A stretch of DNA of 64,000 bases from an uncultured Bacteroidales bacterium (GTDB lineage: Bacteria; Bacteroidota; Bacteroidia; Bacteroidales; Bacteroidaceae), in NCBI GenBank assembly GCA_902779165.1, contig CACZAN010000009.1, positions 1 to 64,000 on the forward strand, given 5' to 3'. Below the pieces are notes generated by a model. It was not told the origin of the DNA and searched no databases. It was given only the letters and a program-made list of their open reading frames with translations. This document shows, piece after piece, positions 55,007 through 63,447 of this stretch. Position numbers and translations under genes: made by a program. Each line of letters opens with the position of its first letter. The stretch's first letter is position 1.

Positions 55007-55102
55007 TGTTGAAACGCTGAAAAGTTGAAACGTTGAAAGTTACCTTATGCGAATTATACGTCAGCAAAGGTACCTTTCAGCTTTTCAACTTTTCCACCTT
55101 TC
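55007..55102. repeat. Two 8-bp-period arrays around the fabH promoter
   Basis: At 55007-55038: tgttgaaa, cgctgaaa, agttgaaa, cgttgaaa. At 55071-55102, in the opposite sense: tacctttc, agcttttc, aacttttc, cacctttc. A -7 box lies between them. The first array is almost the same as that at 371-402. Confidence 0.75.
55065..55072 (-). promoter_or_regulatory. -7 box of fabH
   Basis: TACCTTTG read leftward between the two octamer arrays, 72 bp before the fabH ATG. Confidence 0.5.
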
Positions 55103-55111
55103 AATGTTTGG

Positions 55112-55294
55112 TTACGCTTCTTCCTTCTCTATAGCGACCTTGCCACGATAGTAGCCGCAGGCAGGGCAAACGGTGTGGTAGATGTGAAACTCACCGCAGT
55201 TAGGGCATTTTGCCAGTGCGGGTGCTACTGCCTTGTCGTGAGTTCTGCGCTTAAGGGTGCGAGTTTTTGATTGTCTTCTTTTAGGATGTGCCAT
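55112..55294 (-). CDS. rpmF: Ribosomal protein bL32
   Basis: The 60-residue protein begins MAHPKRRQSKTRTLKRRTHD and has a zinc ribbon with CPNCG and CPACG, so the zinc-binding form. It follows yceD as in most bacteria. Confidence 0.97.
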   Translation of the reverse strand: MAHPKRRQSKTRTLKRRTHDKAVAPALAKCPNCGEFHIYHTVCPACGYYRGKVAIEKEEA

Positions 55295-55369
55295 TTTGAT
55301 TTACTATTTGGTTGTTTACTATTATTTACGACTATTGCCCTCCGATCGGGGGGGAGTTTCTGGGGCGCT

Positions 55370-55909
55370 CTATTCATCGAACGAGAGTCCCTTGAGTGCA
55401 TCCCATCGCGAATCGGTGGGCTGCGGAGTGGACGTTGCGCTTTCGCCGTCGTCACTTCCGGGTTCGTCGTCGGTGACGAGAAACTGACTCACATCCTCCA
55501 TGCATCCACCTTCGGGGTGCACATGAGCAATAGGTATAGCCAGCGCGATAGTCTCATAAAGATTCCATGCGATGTCGAGAATAGGTCTATCCTCTGGAAC
55601 GATGATACGTTCGCCGTCGTCATCGAACTGGTCGCCTAAGCGAACTTCGATTTCGTCCTCGGCCTCGATGGGTTGAGTCATCGGCGCGAGGCAACGGTCG
55701 CAAGGAATCTCAATGATTCCAGTAGCGTGGATCACGAGAAGGAAGCCAGCAGCCTTCTTTTTCACCCGAAGCGTGGCCTGCAGCTGTCCGTGCTCGATTT
55801 CCTGTTCATCAAGAGCGCTAAAAAAATGATCATCGAGCGTCCACGAGAGGGTCGTTTCCCCATCTCCAAACTCTCGGAAATCTATCTTGAAGCGTCCTGC
55901 TGTGTCCAT
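55370..55909 (-). CDS. DUF177 (YceD-like) protein
   Basis: The 179-residue acidic protein has the DUF177 core IIEIPCDRCLAPMTQPIEAE and a conserved DIAWNLYETIALAIPI block. The family is implicated in 23S rRNA accumulation and is nearly always next to rpmF, as here. Its -7 box lies only 8 bp before the ATG. Confidence 0.9.
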   Translation of the reverse strand: MDTAGRFKIDFREFGDGETTLSWTLDDHFFSALDEQEIEHGQLQATLRVKKKAAGFLLVIHATGIIEIPCDRCLAPMTQPIEAEDEIEVRLGDQFDDDGERIIVPEDRPILDIAWNLYETIALAIPIAHVHPEGGCMEDVSQFLVTDDEPGSDDGESATSTPQPTDSRWDALKGLSFDE

Positions 55910-55917
55910 ACGGGCGG

Positions 55918-55948
55918 CAAAGGTAAGCGTTTTTTCTCGAGTGACAAA
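55918..55948 (-). promoter_or_regulatory. yceD promoter, almost touching the start codon
   Basis: Read leftward: TTTG at 55948-55945, a 19-bp spacer and TACCTTTG at 55925-55918. The ATG is at 55909, so the mRNA leader would be only a few nucleotides or absent. Confidence 0.7.
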
Positions 55949-56044
55949 GGATTAGGGCAAAAACTTTAGCATTTAGCCAGTAAAGTTTAGTGTTTTTAGC
56001 GTTTAAGGCCCTAAAAATGCACCTTTGTTGCATCCCAATTGCAC

Positions 56045-57217
56045 TTATTTCGCATTATTTTTCTTCAGCTCAATGCGAAAAGTCGTTCCCTTTCCGATTT
56101 CTGAAGATTTAATGAAGATCTTCCCGTGATGATACTCTTCCACGATACGTTTTGCCAGCGAGAGTCCCAAGCCCCAGCCACGCTGTTTGGTGGTGTAGCC
56201 GGGCTGGAAGACGCTGCTCCACTGCCCCTTCGGAATCCCCTTTCCCGTATCTGCTACTTCGACCACGAATCGCGTGAGCTCCTCCAGGGCTGTAATCGTG
56301 ATGTCGCCCGAACCGTCCATAGCATCGACAGCATTCTTGCACAAATTCTCCACCACCCATTCAAAGAGAGGCGCAGAGAGCATGGCGAAGAGAGGTTGCT
56401 CTGGCAGACGTGTAGTTATCTTTACCCTATTCGACGTGCGACGTCCGATGTACTCCGCCACATGAGCTATCACCTCATTGAGATTCTCGGGCTTGGGTTC
56501 TGGCATTGAACCAATCTTCGAGAAGCGCTCGGCAATCATCTGCAAGCGCTTGACGTCCTTATCCATTTCAGGCAGCAGCTGGTCGTCGGGGTACGTTTCG
56601 CGCAGCACCTGAGTCCACGCCATCAGCGATGAAATGGGCGTTCCAAGCTGGTGAGCCGTTTCCTTCGACAAGCCCACCCACACTTTATTCTGCTCGGCAC
56701 GCTTGCTGCTGAGCAAGGCAAATACCGCAACAGCAAGGAAGATGAGCACTACAGCTAACTGGATAAAAGGATAGCGTGCCAGCCGCTTGAGCATAATGCT
56801 CTCGTCATAGCACACCTCCATAAAGGTGCCTTGATCCTCGTCCAGTTCGATGCGGATGGAGCGCCCCTGTTCTTTCATTGCCAACGCTTTCTCCCGGACA
56901 ATGCGGTCGACATCTTCCGGGGATTTGGCGCGGACGGCCAGGTTACGATATGTCTGCACCTCCCCTTCCTCGTCGAGGACGATGACAGGAATCGTGTTGT
57001 TGCCGTTAATCACCTTCAGCACCAGCGAGAGGTCTGTTTGGTCGTCAGCCATATCAAACGTACGCATCGCCTCGGCCCACACCTCCATACGTTCCCTTTC
57101 TTCGAGCGAAAGGTCGGCAACAAGGTAATGGGTCCACGTGAGCGACGCTGCACAGATAATTACAGCCGCACAAACAAGCAAAAACTTTACTTGGCGCATT
57201 CTATCGGTCCATTGCAT
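56045..57217 (-). CDS. Orphan sensor histidine kinase
   Basis: The 390-residue protein has a membrane segment near 10-28, a periplasmic domain, a second segment at about 155-175, and a kinase core. The phospho-acceptor His is in KETAHQLGTPISSL, the N box is NLCKNAVDAMDGSG, then ADTGKGIPKG and RGWGLGLSLAKRIV. No response regulator is adjacent. The start MQWTDR at 57217 was chosen; the longer frame would include the -7 box. Confidence 0.9.
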   Translation of the reverse strand: MQWTDRMRQVKFLLVCAAVIICAASLTWTHYLVADLSLEERERMEVWAEAMRTFDMADDQTDLSLVLKVINGNNTIPVIVLDEEGEVQTYRNLAVRAKSPEDVDRIVREKALAMKEQGRSIRIELDEDQGTFMEVCYDESIMLKRLARYPFIQLAVVLIFLAVAVFALLSSKRAEQNKVWVGLSKETAHQLGTPISSLMAWTQVLRETYPDDQLLPEMDKDVKRLQMIAERFSKIGSMPEPKPENLNEVIAHVAEYIGRRTSNRVKITTRLPEQPLFAMLSAPLFEWVVENLCKNAVDAMDGSGDITITALEELTRFVVEVADTGKGIPKGQWSSVFQPGYTTKQRGWGLGLSLAKRIVEEYHHGKIFIKSSEIGKGTTFRIELKKNNAK

Positions 57218-57221
57218 GGGG

Positions 57222-57229
57222 CAAAGATA
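57222..57229 (-). promoter_or_regulatory. -7 box of the histidine kinase gene
   Basis: TATCTTTG ends 4 bp before the ATG at 57217, which would give a leaderless transcript; the -33 region is weak. Confidence 0.5.
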
Positions 57230-57293
57230 AAGAGTTTTTATTAAAGAAACGAAAAACATTGCCTTTTTCGTATGTTATTTGAGAAAAAAAACG

Positions 57294-57301
57294 TATTTTT
57301 G
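57294..57301 (+). promoter_or_regulatory. -7 box of the C11 protease gene
   Basis: TATTTTTG lies 6 bp before the ATG at 57308; the -33 match is poor. Confidence 0.4.
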
Positions 57302-57307
57302 CGCCCG

Positions 57308-58540
57308 ATGAACGAAAAAAACGCACACATTATATATATAATACTCCTCCTGACGGGACTTTTTGCAGGTGCTTGTCATGATGAGGAGGCGACTCCACGG
57401 CTACCGGGAAACGTAGGCGACACGCTGGAGCGCACCATCATCTTTTATATGGCTGCCGAGAATTCCCTGAACAGCTATATGACCGCTGATTCCGTAGAAA
57501 TCGCATGGGGCACAGACAGCCTGCCGGAGCACACACGCGCCGTCCTTTTCCTGGACGACGTCAAGAGCAGCCGGCTATGCGTCGGAATGCGCGGATTACC
57601 ACTTCAGACCGTGAAGACATACGAGGGAAACATCTGCAGCACCGACAGCCAGTCGATGGTCAATATTTTCCACGACATTCTCCGCCTTTACCCTGCCCGC
57701 TCCTATGGCCTCGTTATGTGCAGCCACGCCTCGGGCTGGCTTTTCGACGACCCCGTTACCAAGGCACAGGATTCACGTCGCCGTTCCTTCGGCATCGACA
57801 ACGGGAAACGCACCACAGCCAACCAAGGCCAGAAGATGAATATTCCCACGCTGGCCGGAGTACTCGAAGGCTGTACGCATTTTGACTACGTGATGTTCGA
57901 CGCATGTTTCATGCAATGCATCGAAGTGGCGTATGAACTGCGCCACACTGCCGACTATATCATCGCTTCGCCGGCAGAGATTCCAGGAACCGGGGCCCCC
58001 TTCACCAAACTGATGCGCCTTTTGGCAGCCACACCGACAGATGCCGCCACGGCTGCCGCCATCGCTGAACGTTATGCCAGCGAGGCATTATCCTCGACTT
58101 ATCGAGGCGCCGAGCTTTCGGTCATCCGCACAGACCGCCTGGAACACCTGGCACAAACCACGGCACCAATCATGCAGCAGTTGTTGGCCAACGCCAAAGA
58201 ACTCAACACCTACGGCGTGCAGCACTACTATCCCGACCTCTGGTCGACGTATTACCCCGCATTTTACGATATGAAACACCTGCTGTACACCCACCTCGAC
58301 TCTGCCACTTATGCTCAGTGGGACAGAGTCTTCGAGGAAGCGGTGCCTACACAAGCTCTGACGCCAAGCTGGTATTCCGCCTACAACTGGGGTTCCCAGC
58401 AGTACCTCATCGACCAGACCCACACGGGCGGGGTCTCCATCTACCTCCCTCGTTCCACTCATAAAACTCTGGGTTGGATCGATGACTATCACCGTCTGCA
58501 ATGGTATAAAGACCTCGGACTGGAAGTTACTAATTGGTAA
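57308..58540 (+). CDS. Clostripain-like (C11) cysteine protease lipoprotein
   Basis: The 410-residue protein has a lipoprotein signal (LLTGLFAGAC). A caspase-like fold follows with His140 in MCSHASGW and Cys200 in MFDACFMQC as the catalytic dyad of the C11 family, which cuts after Arg or Lys. FYMAAENSLNSYM is the first conserved strand. Clostripain-type lipoproteins are common in Bacteroidales. The ATG at 57308 gives the correct signal peptide. It is followed at 4 bp by a small gene. Confidence 0.88.
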   Translation: MNEKNAHIIYIILLLTGLFAGACHDEEATPRLPGNVGDTLERTIIFYMAAENSLNSYMTADSVEIAWGTDSLPEHTRAVLFLDDVKSSRLCVGMRGLPLQTVKTYEGNICSTDSQSMVNIFHDILRLYPARSYGLVMCSHASGWLFDDPVTKAQDSRRRSFGIDNGKRTTANQGQKMNIPTLAGVLEGCTHFDYVMFDACFMQCIEVAYELRHTADYIIASPAEIPGTGAPFTKLMRLLAATPTDAATAAAIAERYASEALSSTYRGAELSVIRTDRLEHLAQTTAPIMQQLLANAKELNTYGVQHYYPDLWSTYYPAFYDMKHLLYTHLDSATYAQWDRVFEEAVPTQALTPSWYSAYNWGSQQYLIDQTHTGGVSIYLPRSTHKTLGWIDDYHRLQWYKDLGLEVTNW

Positions 58541-58544
58541 GCCT

Positions 58545-58805
58545 ATGGCAATAAATAATCATTACAAGAAACAGACGACCCAGCAGGAGCGTGAGGAATG
58601 CTACCAGTGGTTCGAACAGCACATGGACAACCTGCCCAAGCAGCTGGAGATGGGATTCATGTCCATTGATGACGTGCCCAGAACCGCAAAGCGCTTCATC
58701 AGGAAAATGCGCAATCAGAAAGAAAACGCCAGCATCTTCGAGGGACAATTTGCCGTCCTTCAGATGATCCGCGAGTTCGCAGAGAAGACGATGAAAGAAC
58801 AATAA
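58545..58805 (+). CDS. Unknown 86-residue protein
   Basis: The frame MAINNHYKKQTTQQEREECY begins 4 bp after the C11 protease stop and ends 15 bp before the aminopeptidase P gene. The product is charged, helical in look, with one Cys and no signal peptide or membrane segment. I do not recognise it. The tight operon spacing suggests a real gene. Confidence 0.7.
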   Translation: MAINNHYKKQTTQQEREECYQWFEQHMDNLPKQLEMGFMSIDDVPRTAKRFIRKMRNQKENASIFEGQFAVLQMIREFAEKTMKEQ

Positions 58806-58820
58806 ACACCTATATTCTAT

Positions 58821-60224
58821 ATGTTATTCAGCAAACAAACTTATATCGACAGACGCGAAATACTGCGTCGCCGTATTGGGAACGGACTGATTGTGTTATT
58901 CGGCAACAACGACTCGCCAATGAACTACCCCTCCAACGGCTATCAGTTCCGGCAGGACAGCTGTTTCCTCTACTATTTCGGCCTACATCGCGACGGCCTC
59001 GTGGGAGTCATCGACGCAGACTCGGGCGACGAGTGGCTTATCGGCAATGACATCGACATCGAGGACATCGTGTGGTTCGGCTCCGTAGAGAGTGTTGCAG
59101 ACATGGCAGAACAAGTGGGCGTGCAGCGCAGCGCCCCCATGCATCGGCTCGAGAGTCTCTTCCGCGATGCCTTGGACAGCGGTCGCGAGATTCATTTTCT
59201 CCCGCCTTACCGCCACGACCTTATGATTCAGCTAATGGACCTCACGGGCATCCATCCCCGCGACCAGCGTTCCCGCGCTTCGCTGAAACTCATCCAGGCA
59301 GTAGTCGAGCAACGCATCGTGAAGTCAGCCGAAGAAGTGGCAGAAATCGAACGCGCATGTGCCATTGGCTATGAAATGCACACTACTTCCATGCGCCTTT
59401 GCCGACCAGGTGTCAGCGAACAGGAAATTGCAGGTCGCATCAGCGGCATCGCATCCTCCAAAGGCTGCATCGTCAGTTTCCCCTCCATTCTCTCCATGCA
59501 TGGTGAAATCATGCACGGCTATCCTTCAACCAAGCCACTGGAGGCTGGACGCCTGATGCTCTGCGACTGCGGAGCTGAGACGAATGAAAACTACTGCAGC
59601 GACAACACCCGCACCACGCCCATCAGCGGACGCTTCACTTCGCGTCAGCGCGACATCTATCAGATTGTCGTCGACGCCCACGACCGCGCCTACGAAATGG
59701 CCCGTCCGGGCGTGAAATGGTGGGACGTTCACTTCGAGGCCGCCCGTGTCATCACCGAAGGGCTGAAGGCACTCGGATTGATGCGCGGCAACACCGACGA
59801 TGCCTTGGCAGCCGGCGCTCATGCCATGTTCTTTCCGCATGGACTCGGACATGCCATGGGCATGGATGTTCACGATATGGAAGGCCTCGGACAGATCTAC
59901 GTCGGCTTCGACGATGAGGTGCGCCCAAACCTCGAGCAGTTTGGCACCAACTGCCTGCGCTTCGGCCGACGGCTGCAGGAGGGCTACGTGATGACCGACG
60001 AGCCCGGCATCTATTTCATCCCCGCGCTCATCGATGACTGGCGCGCCAGCGGCCACTGCGCCGAGTTCCTCAATTTCGACCTTCTGGAGAGCTACAAGGA
60101 CTTCGGCGGCATCCGAATCGAGGACGACCTCCTCATCACCGCCGACGGCTGCCGTTACCTCGGCGAAAAGATGATTCCCTATCACGTCAAGGAACTCGAG
60201 GAGTTCCTGGAGACCAGAGAATAA
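58821..60224 (+). CDS. Xaa-Pro aminopeptidase (aminopeptidase P, M24B)
   Basis: The 467-residue enzyme has the N-terminal creatinase-like domain and a pita-bread catalytic domain. Metal ligands are visible in CDCGAETNENYCSDNTR, HGLGHAMGMDVHDM, TDEPGIYF and GGIRIEDDLL. It removes an N-terminal residue before proline. There is no signal peptide, so it is cytoplasmic. It fits with the peptide importer and secreted peptidases in this window. Confidence 0.93.
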   Translation: MLFSKQTYIDRREILRRRIGNGLIVLFGNNDSPMNYPSNGYQFRQDSCFLYYFGLHRDGLVGVIDADSGDEWLIGNDIDIEDIVWFGSVESVADMAEQVGVQRSAPMHRLESLFRDALDSGREIHFLPPYRHDLMIQLMDLTGIHPRDQRSRASLKLIQAVVEQRIVKSAEEVAEIERACAIGYEMHTTSMRLCRPGVSEQEIAGRISGIASSKGCIVSFPSILSMHGEIMHGYPSTKPLEAGRLMLCDCGAETNENYCSDNTRTTPISGRFTSRQRDIYQIVVDAHDRAYEMARPGVKWWDVHFEAARVITEGLKALGLMRGNTDDALAAGAHAMFFPHGLGHAMGMDVHDMEGLGQIYVGFDDEVRPNLEQFGTNCLRFGRRLQEGYVMTDEPGIYFIPALIDDWRASGHCAEFLNFDLLESYKDFGGIRIEDDLLITADGCRYLGEKMIPYHVKELEEFLETRE

Positions 60225-60269
60225 CCCATAATCCTATTTGCCCCAATAGCCCCATTACAACACCCCCAA
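60225..60269. repeat. 9-bp-period array before the C1 aminopeptidase gene
   Basis: Five nonamers of the reverse sense: cccataatc, ctatttgcc, ccaatagcc, ccattacaa, cacccccaa. It begins directly after the aminopeptidase P stop and ends 17 bp before the next ATG. It is the same family as the arrays before argF' and proB. Confidence 0.7.
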
Positions 60270-60286
60270 TAATTATCAAACAAACT

Positions 60287-61483
60287 ATGAAGAAAAACCT
60301 TTTCATCGCCCTCCTGGCAGTATTGTTCGCCAGTGGTCTTCAAGCACAAGAAGAGAACCCCAACAAGAAGCCCGTCTTCACGACCATCAAGGAGTTGCCC
60401 ATCACCAGCGTCAAGAACCAGAACCGCAGCGGCACCTGCTGGGCCTACAGCACCCTGAGTTTCTTTGAGTCCGAAATCCTGAAGAAGACCGGCAAGACCT
60501 ACGACCTCGCCGAGATGTTCATCTGCAACAAAGATTATATGGAACGCGCCGACGTGACCGTGCGCATGCATGGCGACTGCGACTTCTCGCAGGGCGGTTC
60601 TGCCGGCGACGTGCTTTTGATCATCAAGAATCATGGCATCATCCCAGAGGAAGCCATGGCCAAGCCTGGCACGATGATTGGCGACACGCTGGCTAACTTC
60701 AACGAGTTCTTCAGCGTCATGACCCCCTACGTCAAAGCCATCGCCACCAGCAAGAGCAAGACCATCACGCCGCAGTGGAAATCCGGCCTGCAAGGCATCC
60801 TTGATGCCTACCTCGGCAAGACCCCCGAGACCTTTACCTACGAGGGCGTCACCTACACCCCGCAGTCCTTCGCCCAAAGCCTCGGCCTCGACTGGAACGA
60901 CTACGTCAGCATCACCAGCTATACCCATCACCCCTTCTACACAAGTTTTGCCGTCGAAGTACAGGACAACTGGCGCTGGGACCACAGCTACAACGTTCCC
61001 ATGGACGAGATGATGCGCATCATCGATAACGCACTCGAGAACAACTACACGGTTGCCTGGGGCGGCGACGTTAGCGACGAAGGCTTCACCCGCCAGGGAC
61101 TTGGAGTCCTCTATAACACCAAAACCGCCGACGGCCTCTCCGGCAGCGACCAGGCCAAATGGCTGAACATGAAGCCCACAGAGCGCGCACACCTCATCGA
61201 TAGCCTTGGCATCACCGCACCCGAAATCGTGCCCACCCAGGAACAACGCCAGAAAGACTTCGACAGCTGGGAACTCACCGACGACCACGGCATGCACATA
61301 TACGGTTTGGCCAAGGACCAGAACGGACGCGAGTACTACATGGTCAAGAACTCTTGGGGCGAAGCTGGCGAATACAAGGGCATCTGGTACATGACCAAAG
61401 CCTTCATCGCCGCCCGCACCATGGATTTCCTTATTAACAAGAACGCTATCCCCAAGGACATCCGCAAGAAACTTGGCATCTGA
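60287..61483 (+). CDS. Exported C1-family aminopeptidase (PepC/bleomycin hydrolase type)
   Basis: The 398-residue papain-fold enzyme has a signal peptide (LFASGLQAQ). Cys51 in SGTCWAYSTL, His334 in DDHGMHIYG and Asn355 in MVKNSWG make the catalytic set, and NQNRSG before Cys supplies the oxyanion Gln. Most PepC are cytoplasmic hexamers; export to the periplasm is a Bacteroidota trait. A hairpin at 61528-61565 follows. Confidence 0.9.
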   Translation: MKKNLFIALLAVLFASGLQAQEENPNKKPVFTTIKELPITSVKNQNRSGTCWAYSTLSFFESEILKKTGKTYDLAEMFICNKDYMERADVTVRMHGDCDFSQGGSAGDVLLIIKNHGIIPEEAMAKPGTMIGDTLANFNEFFSVMTPYVKAIATSKSKTITPQWKSGLQGILDAYLGKTPETFTYEGVTYTPQSFAQSLGLDWNDYVSITSYTHHPFYTSFAVEVQDNWRWDHSYNVPMDEMMRIIDNALENNYTVAWGGDVSDEGFTRQGLGVLYNTKTADGLSGSDQAKWLNMKPTERAHLIDSLGITAPEIVPTQEQRQKDFDSWELTDDHGMHIYGLAKDQNGREYYMVKNSWGEAGEYKGIWYMTKAFIAARTMDFLINKNAIPKDIRKKLGI

Positions 61484-61527
61484 TGTCGAGTGCATCGTAT
61501 TGACGAAAGTTGCAATTGAAATAGTGG

Positions 61528-61576
61528 TTCCATCGCTCCAGAACTGTCGTTTTGAAGCGATGGAATCATCATTTTT
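61528..61576 (+). terminator. Probable terminator after the C1 aminopeptidase gene
   Basis: TTCCATCGCT at 61528-61537 pairs with AGCGATGGAA at 61556-61565 around an 18-nt loop; TTTTT lies a few bases later. Confidence 0.55.
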
Positions 61577-61652
61577 GGGTAAAAAGCAAGGCGAAAGGAG
61601 TTTTTTATAGAAATATAACATTGTTGAGAACTGCTGTTCGCGGTTTTTTTCC

Positions 61653-61660
61653 TACCTTTA
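61653..61660 (+). promoter_or_regulatory. Possible -7 box of recJ
   Basis: TACCTTTA, one base from the consensus, about 62 bp before the recJ ATG. Confidence 0.4.
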
Positions 61661-61722
61661 CGCGCTCTTATAGCCATATTCATGGCTCTTCGCGAAAGAA
61701 ATAGGATAAAAACAACATATAA

Positions 61723-63447
61723 ATGAATTACAAATGGAATTACGAACCTCCTACAGAAGAACGTTGGGAAGCAGCTAAGGCGCTGGCGCAAGAGGTGAAT
61801 ATTCACCCTGCGCTGGGAAAGTTGTTGCTCGACCGCGGCGTCACCTCTGTCGCCGAAGCGAGGCGGTTCTTCCGCCCGCAGCTCACGGGATTGCTGGATC
61901 CTTTCCTCTTTCGTGACATGCATGTGGCGGTGGACCGACTGAACCAGGCACTGGGCCGCAAGGAGCGTATCCTCGTGTATGGAGATTATGATGTAGACGG
62001 TTGTACGGCCGTGGCACTCGTCTACAGGTTCTTACAACAATTCACGACCAACCTGGACTTCTACATCCCCGACCGCTATGAGGAGGGATATGGAGTCAGC
62101 CACAAAGGAGTGGACTATGCCCACAGTACGGGAGTCGGGCTGATCATCGTGCTCGACTGCGGCATCAAGGCTATCGAGGAAATCGCCTATGCAAAGGAGT
62201 TGGGCATCGATTTCATCATCTGCGACCACCACGTGCCGGACGACGAACTGCCCCCAGCCGTGGCAATCCTAAATGCCAAACGGGTAGATGCCACCTACCC
62301 CTACGAACACCTCTCGGGTTGTGGCGTAGGATTCAAACTGATGCAGGCGTTCGCCATAAACAACGGCATCCCCTTCAACCAGCTGACGCCCCTGCTGGAC
62401 CTGTGTGCAGTGAGCATCGCGTCGGACATTGTCCCCATTTTGGGCGAGAACCGCATCCTGGCTTACCACGGACTGAAGCAGATCAACGCTAACGCAAGCG
62501 TGGGACTGAAGGCCATCATTGAGATCTGCGGACTGGGCGAGCGCGAGGTGACGATGAGCGATATCATCTTCAAGATTGGGCCGCGCATCAACGCCTCCGG
62601 CCGCATGCAAAACGGCGGCGAAGCCGTGGCGCTACTGGTGGAAAAAGACCCCGACCGCGCACATCGCATGGCACTACAGATCAACGCCTACAACGACCAG
62701 CGCAAAGATCTCGACAAGGAGATGACCCAAGAGGCTAACGGCATCGTGGAGCGTCTGGATTCGGGCCACGAACACAAGGCAATCGTCATCTACAACGAAG
62801 AGTGGCACAAGGGTGTCATCGGTATTGTGGCTTCGCGACTGACGGAAATCTACACCCGCCCCTCCGTGGTGCTGACGCGTACCGACGACATGGCTACTGG
62901 CAGTGCGCGCAGTGTCTCGGGCTTCGATATCTACAAAGCCATCGACAGCTGTCGTGACCTGTTGGAGAACTTCGGCGGCCACACCTACGCTGCCGGCCTG
63001 TCGATGAAGGTGGAGAATGTGCCGGAGTTTAAGCGCCGTTTCGAGGAATACGTGGAGGCGAACATCCTTCCCAACCAGATACAGTCGGAACTGACCATCG
63101 ATGGAATGCTGGATTTCCACGACATCAACCACCGGTTCCTCATCGACCTCAGGAAGTTCGCGCCCTTCGGCCCCGACAACCAGAAACCGCTGTTCTGCAC
63201 CGAGCACGTCTATGACTATGGAACGAGCAAGGTCGTAGGGCACCATCAGGAGCACATCAAGTTGGAACTGGTGGACAACAAGAGTTCCAACGTAATCAGT
63301 GGTATCGCCTTCGGCCAGAGTTCCCAGGCCCGTTTCATCAAGAGCAAACGCGCCTTCGACATCTGCTACAGCGTGGAGGAGAACACTCACAAGCGCGGCG
63401 AGGTGCAGCTGCTCATTGAGGATATCCGTCCGTGTGAGGAGGAATGA
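61723..63447 (+). CDS. recJ: Single-stranded-DNA-specific exonuclease RecJ
   Basis: The 574-residue 5'-3' exonuclease has DHH motif I GDYDVDG at about 87-93, the DHH motif itself in CDHHVPDDELP, a DHHA1 domain with GGHTYAAG and a C-terminal OB fold. It works in recombination and mismatch repair. Its stop overlaps the recQ start (ATGA), a pairing that makes sense since RecQ unwinds ends that RecJ degrades. Confidence 0.96.
   Translation: MNYKWNYEPPTEERWEAAKALAQEVNIHPALGKLLLDRGVTSVAEARRFFRPQLTGLLDPFLFRDMHVAVDRLNQALGRKERILVYGDYDVDGCTAVALVYRFLQQFTTNLDFYIPDRYEEGYGVSHKGVDYAHSTGVGLIIVLDCGIKAIEEIAYAKELGIDFIICDHHVPDDELPPAVAILNAKRVDATYPYEHLSGCGVGFKLMQAFAINNGIPFNQLTPLLDLCAVSIASDIVPILGENRILAYHGLKQINANASVGLKAIIEICGLGEREVTMSDIIFKIGPRINASGRMQNGGEAVALLVEKDPDRAHRMALQINAYNDQRKDLDKEMTQEANGIVERLDSGHEHKAIVIYNEEWHKGVIGIVASRLTEIYTRPSVVLTRTDDMATGSARSVSGFDIYKAIDSCRDLLENFGGHTYAAGLSMKVENVPEFKRRFEEYVEANILPNQIQSELTIDGMLDFHDINHRFLIDLRKFAPFGPDNQKPLFCTEHVYDYGTSKVVGHHQEHIKLELVDNKSSNVISGIAFGQSSQARFIKSKRAFDICYSVEENTHKRGEVQLLIEDIRPCEEE

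Noticed and set aside
60182-61621. A 479-codon - strand frame
   Set aside because: It is antisense to the C1 aminopeptidase, whose catalytic residues are intact.
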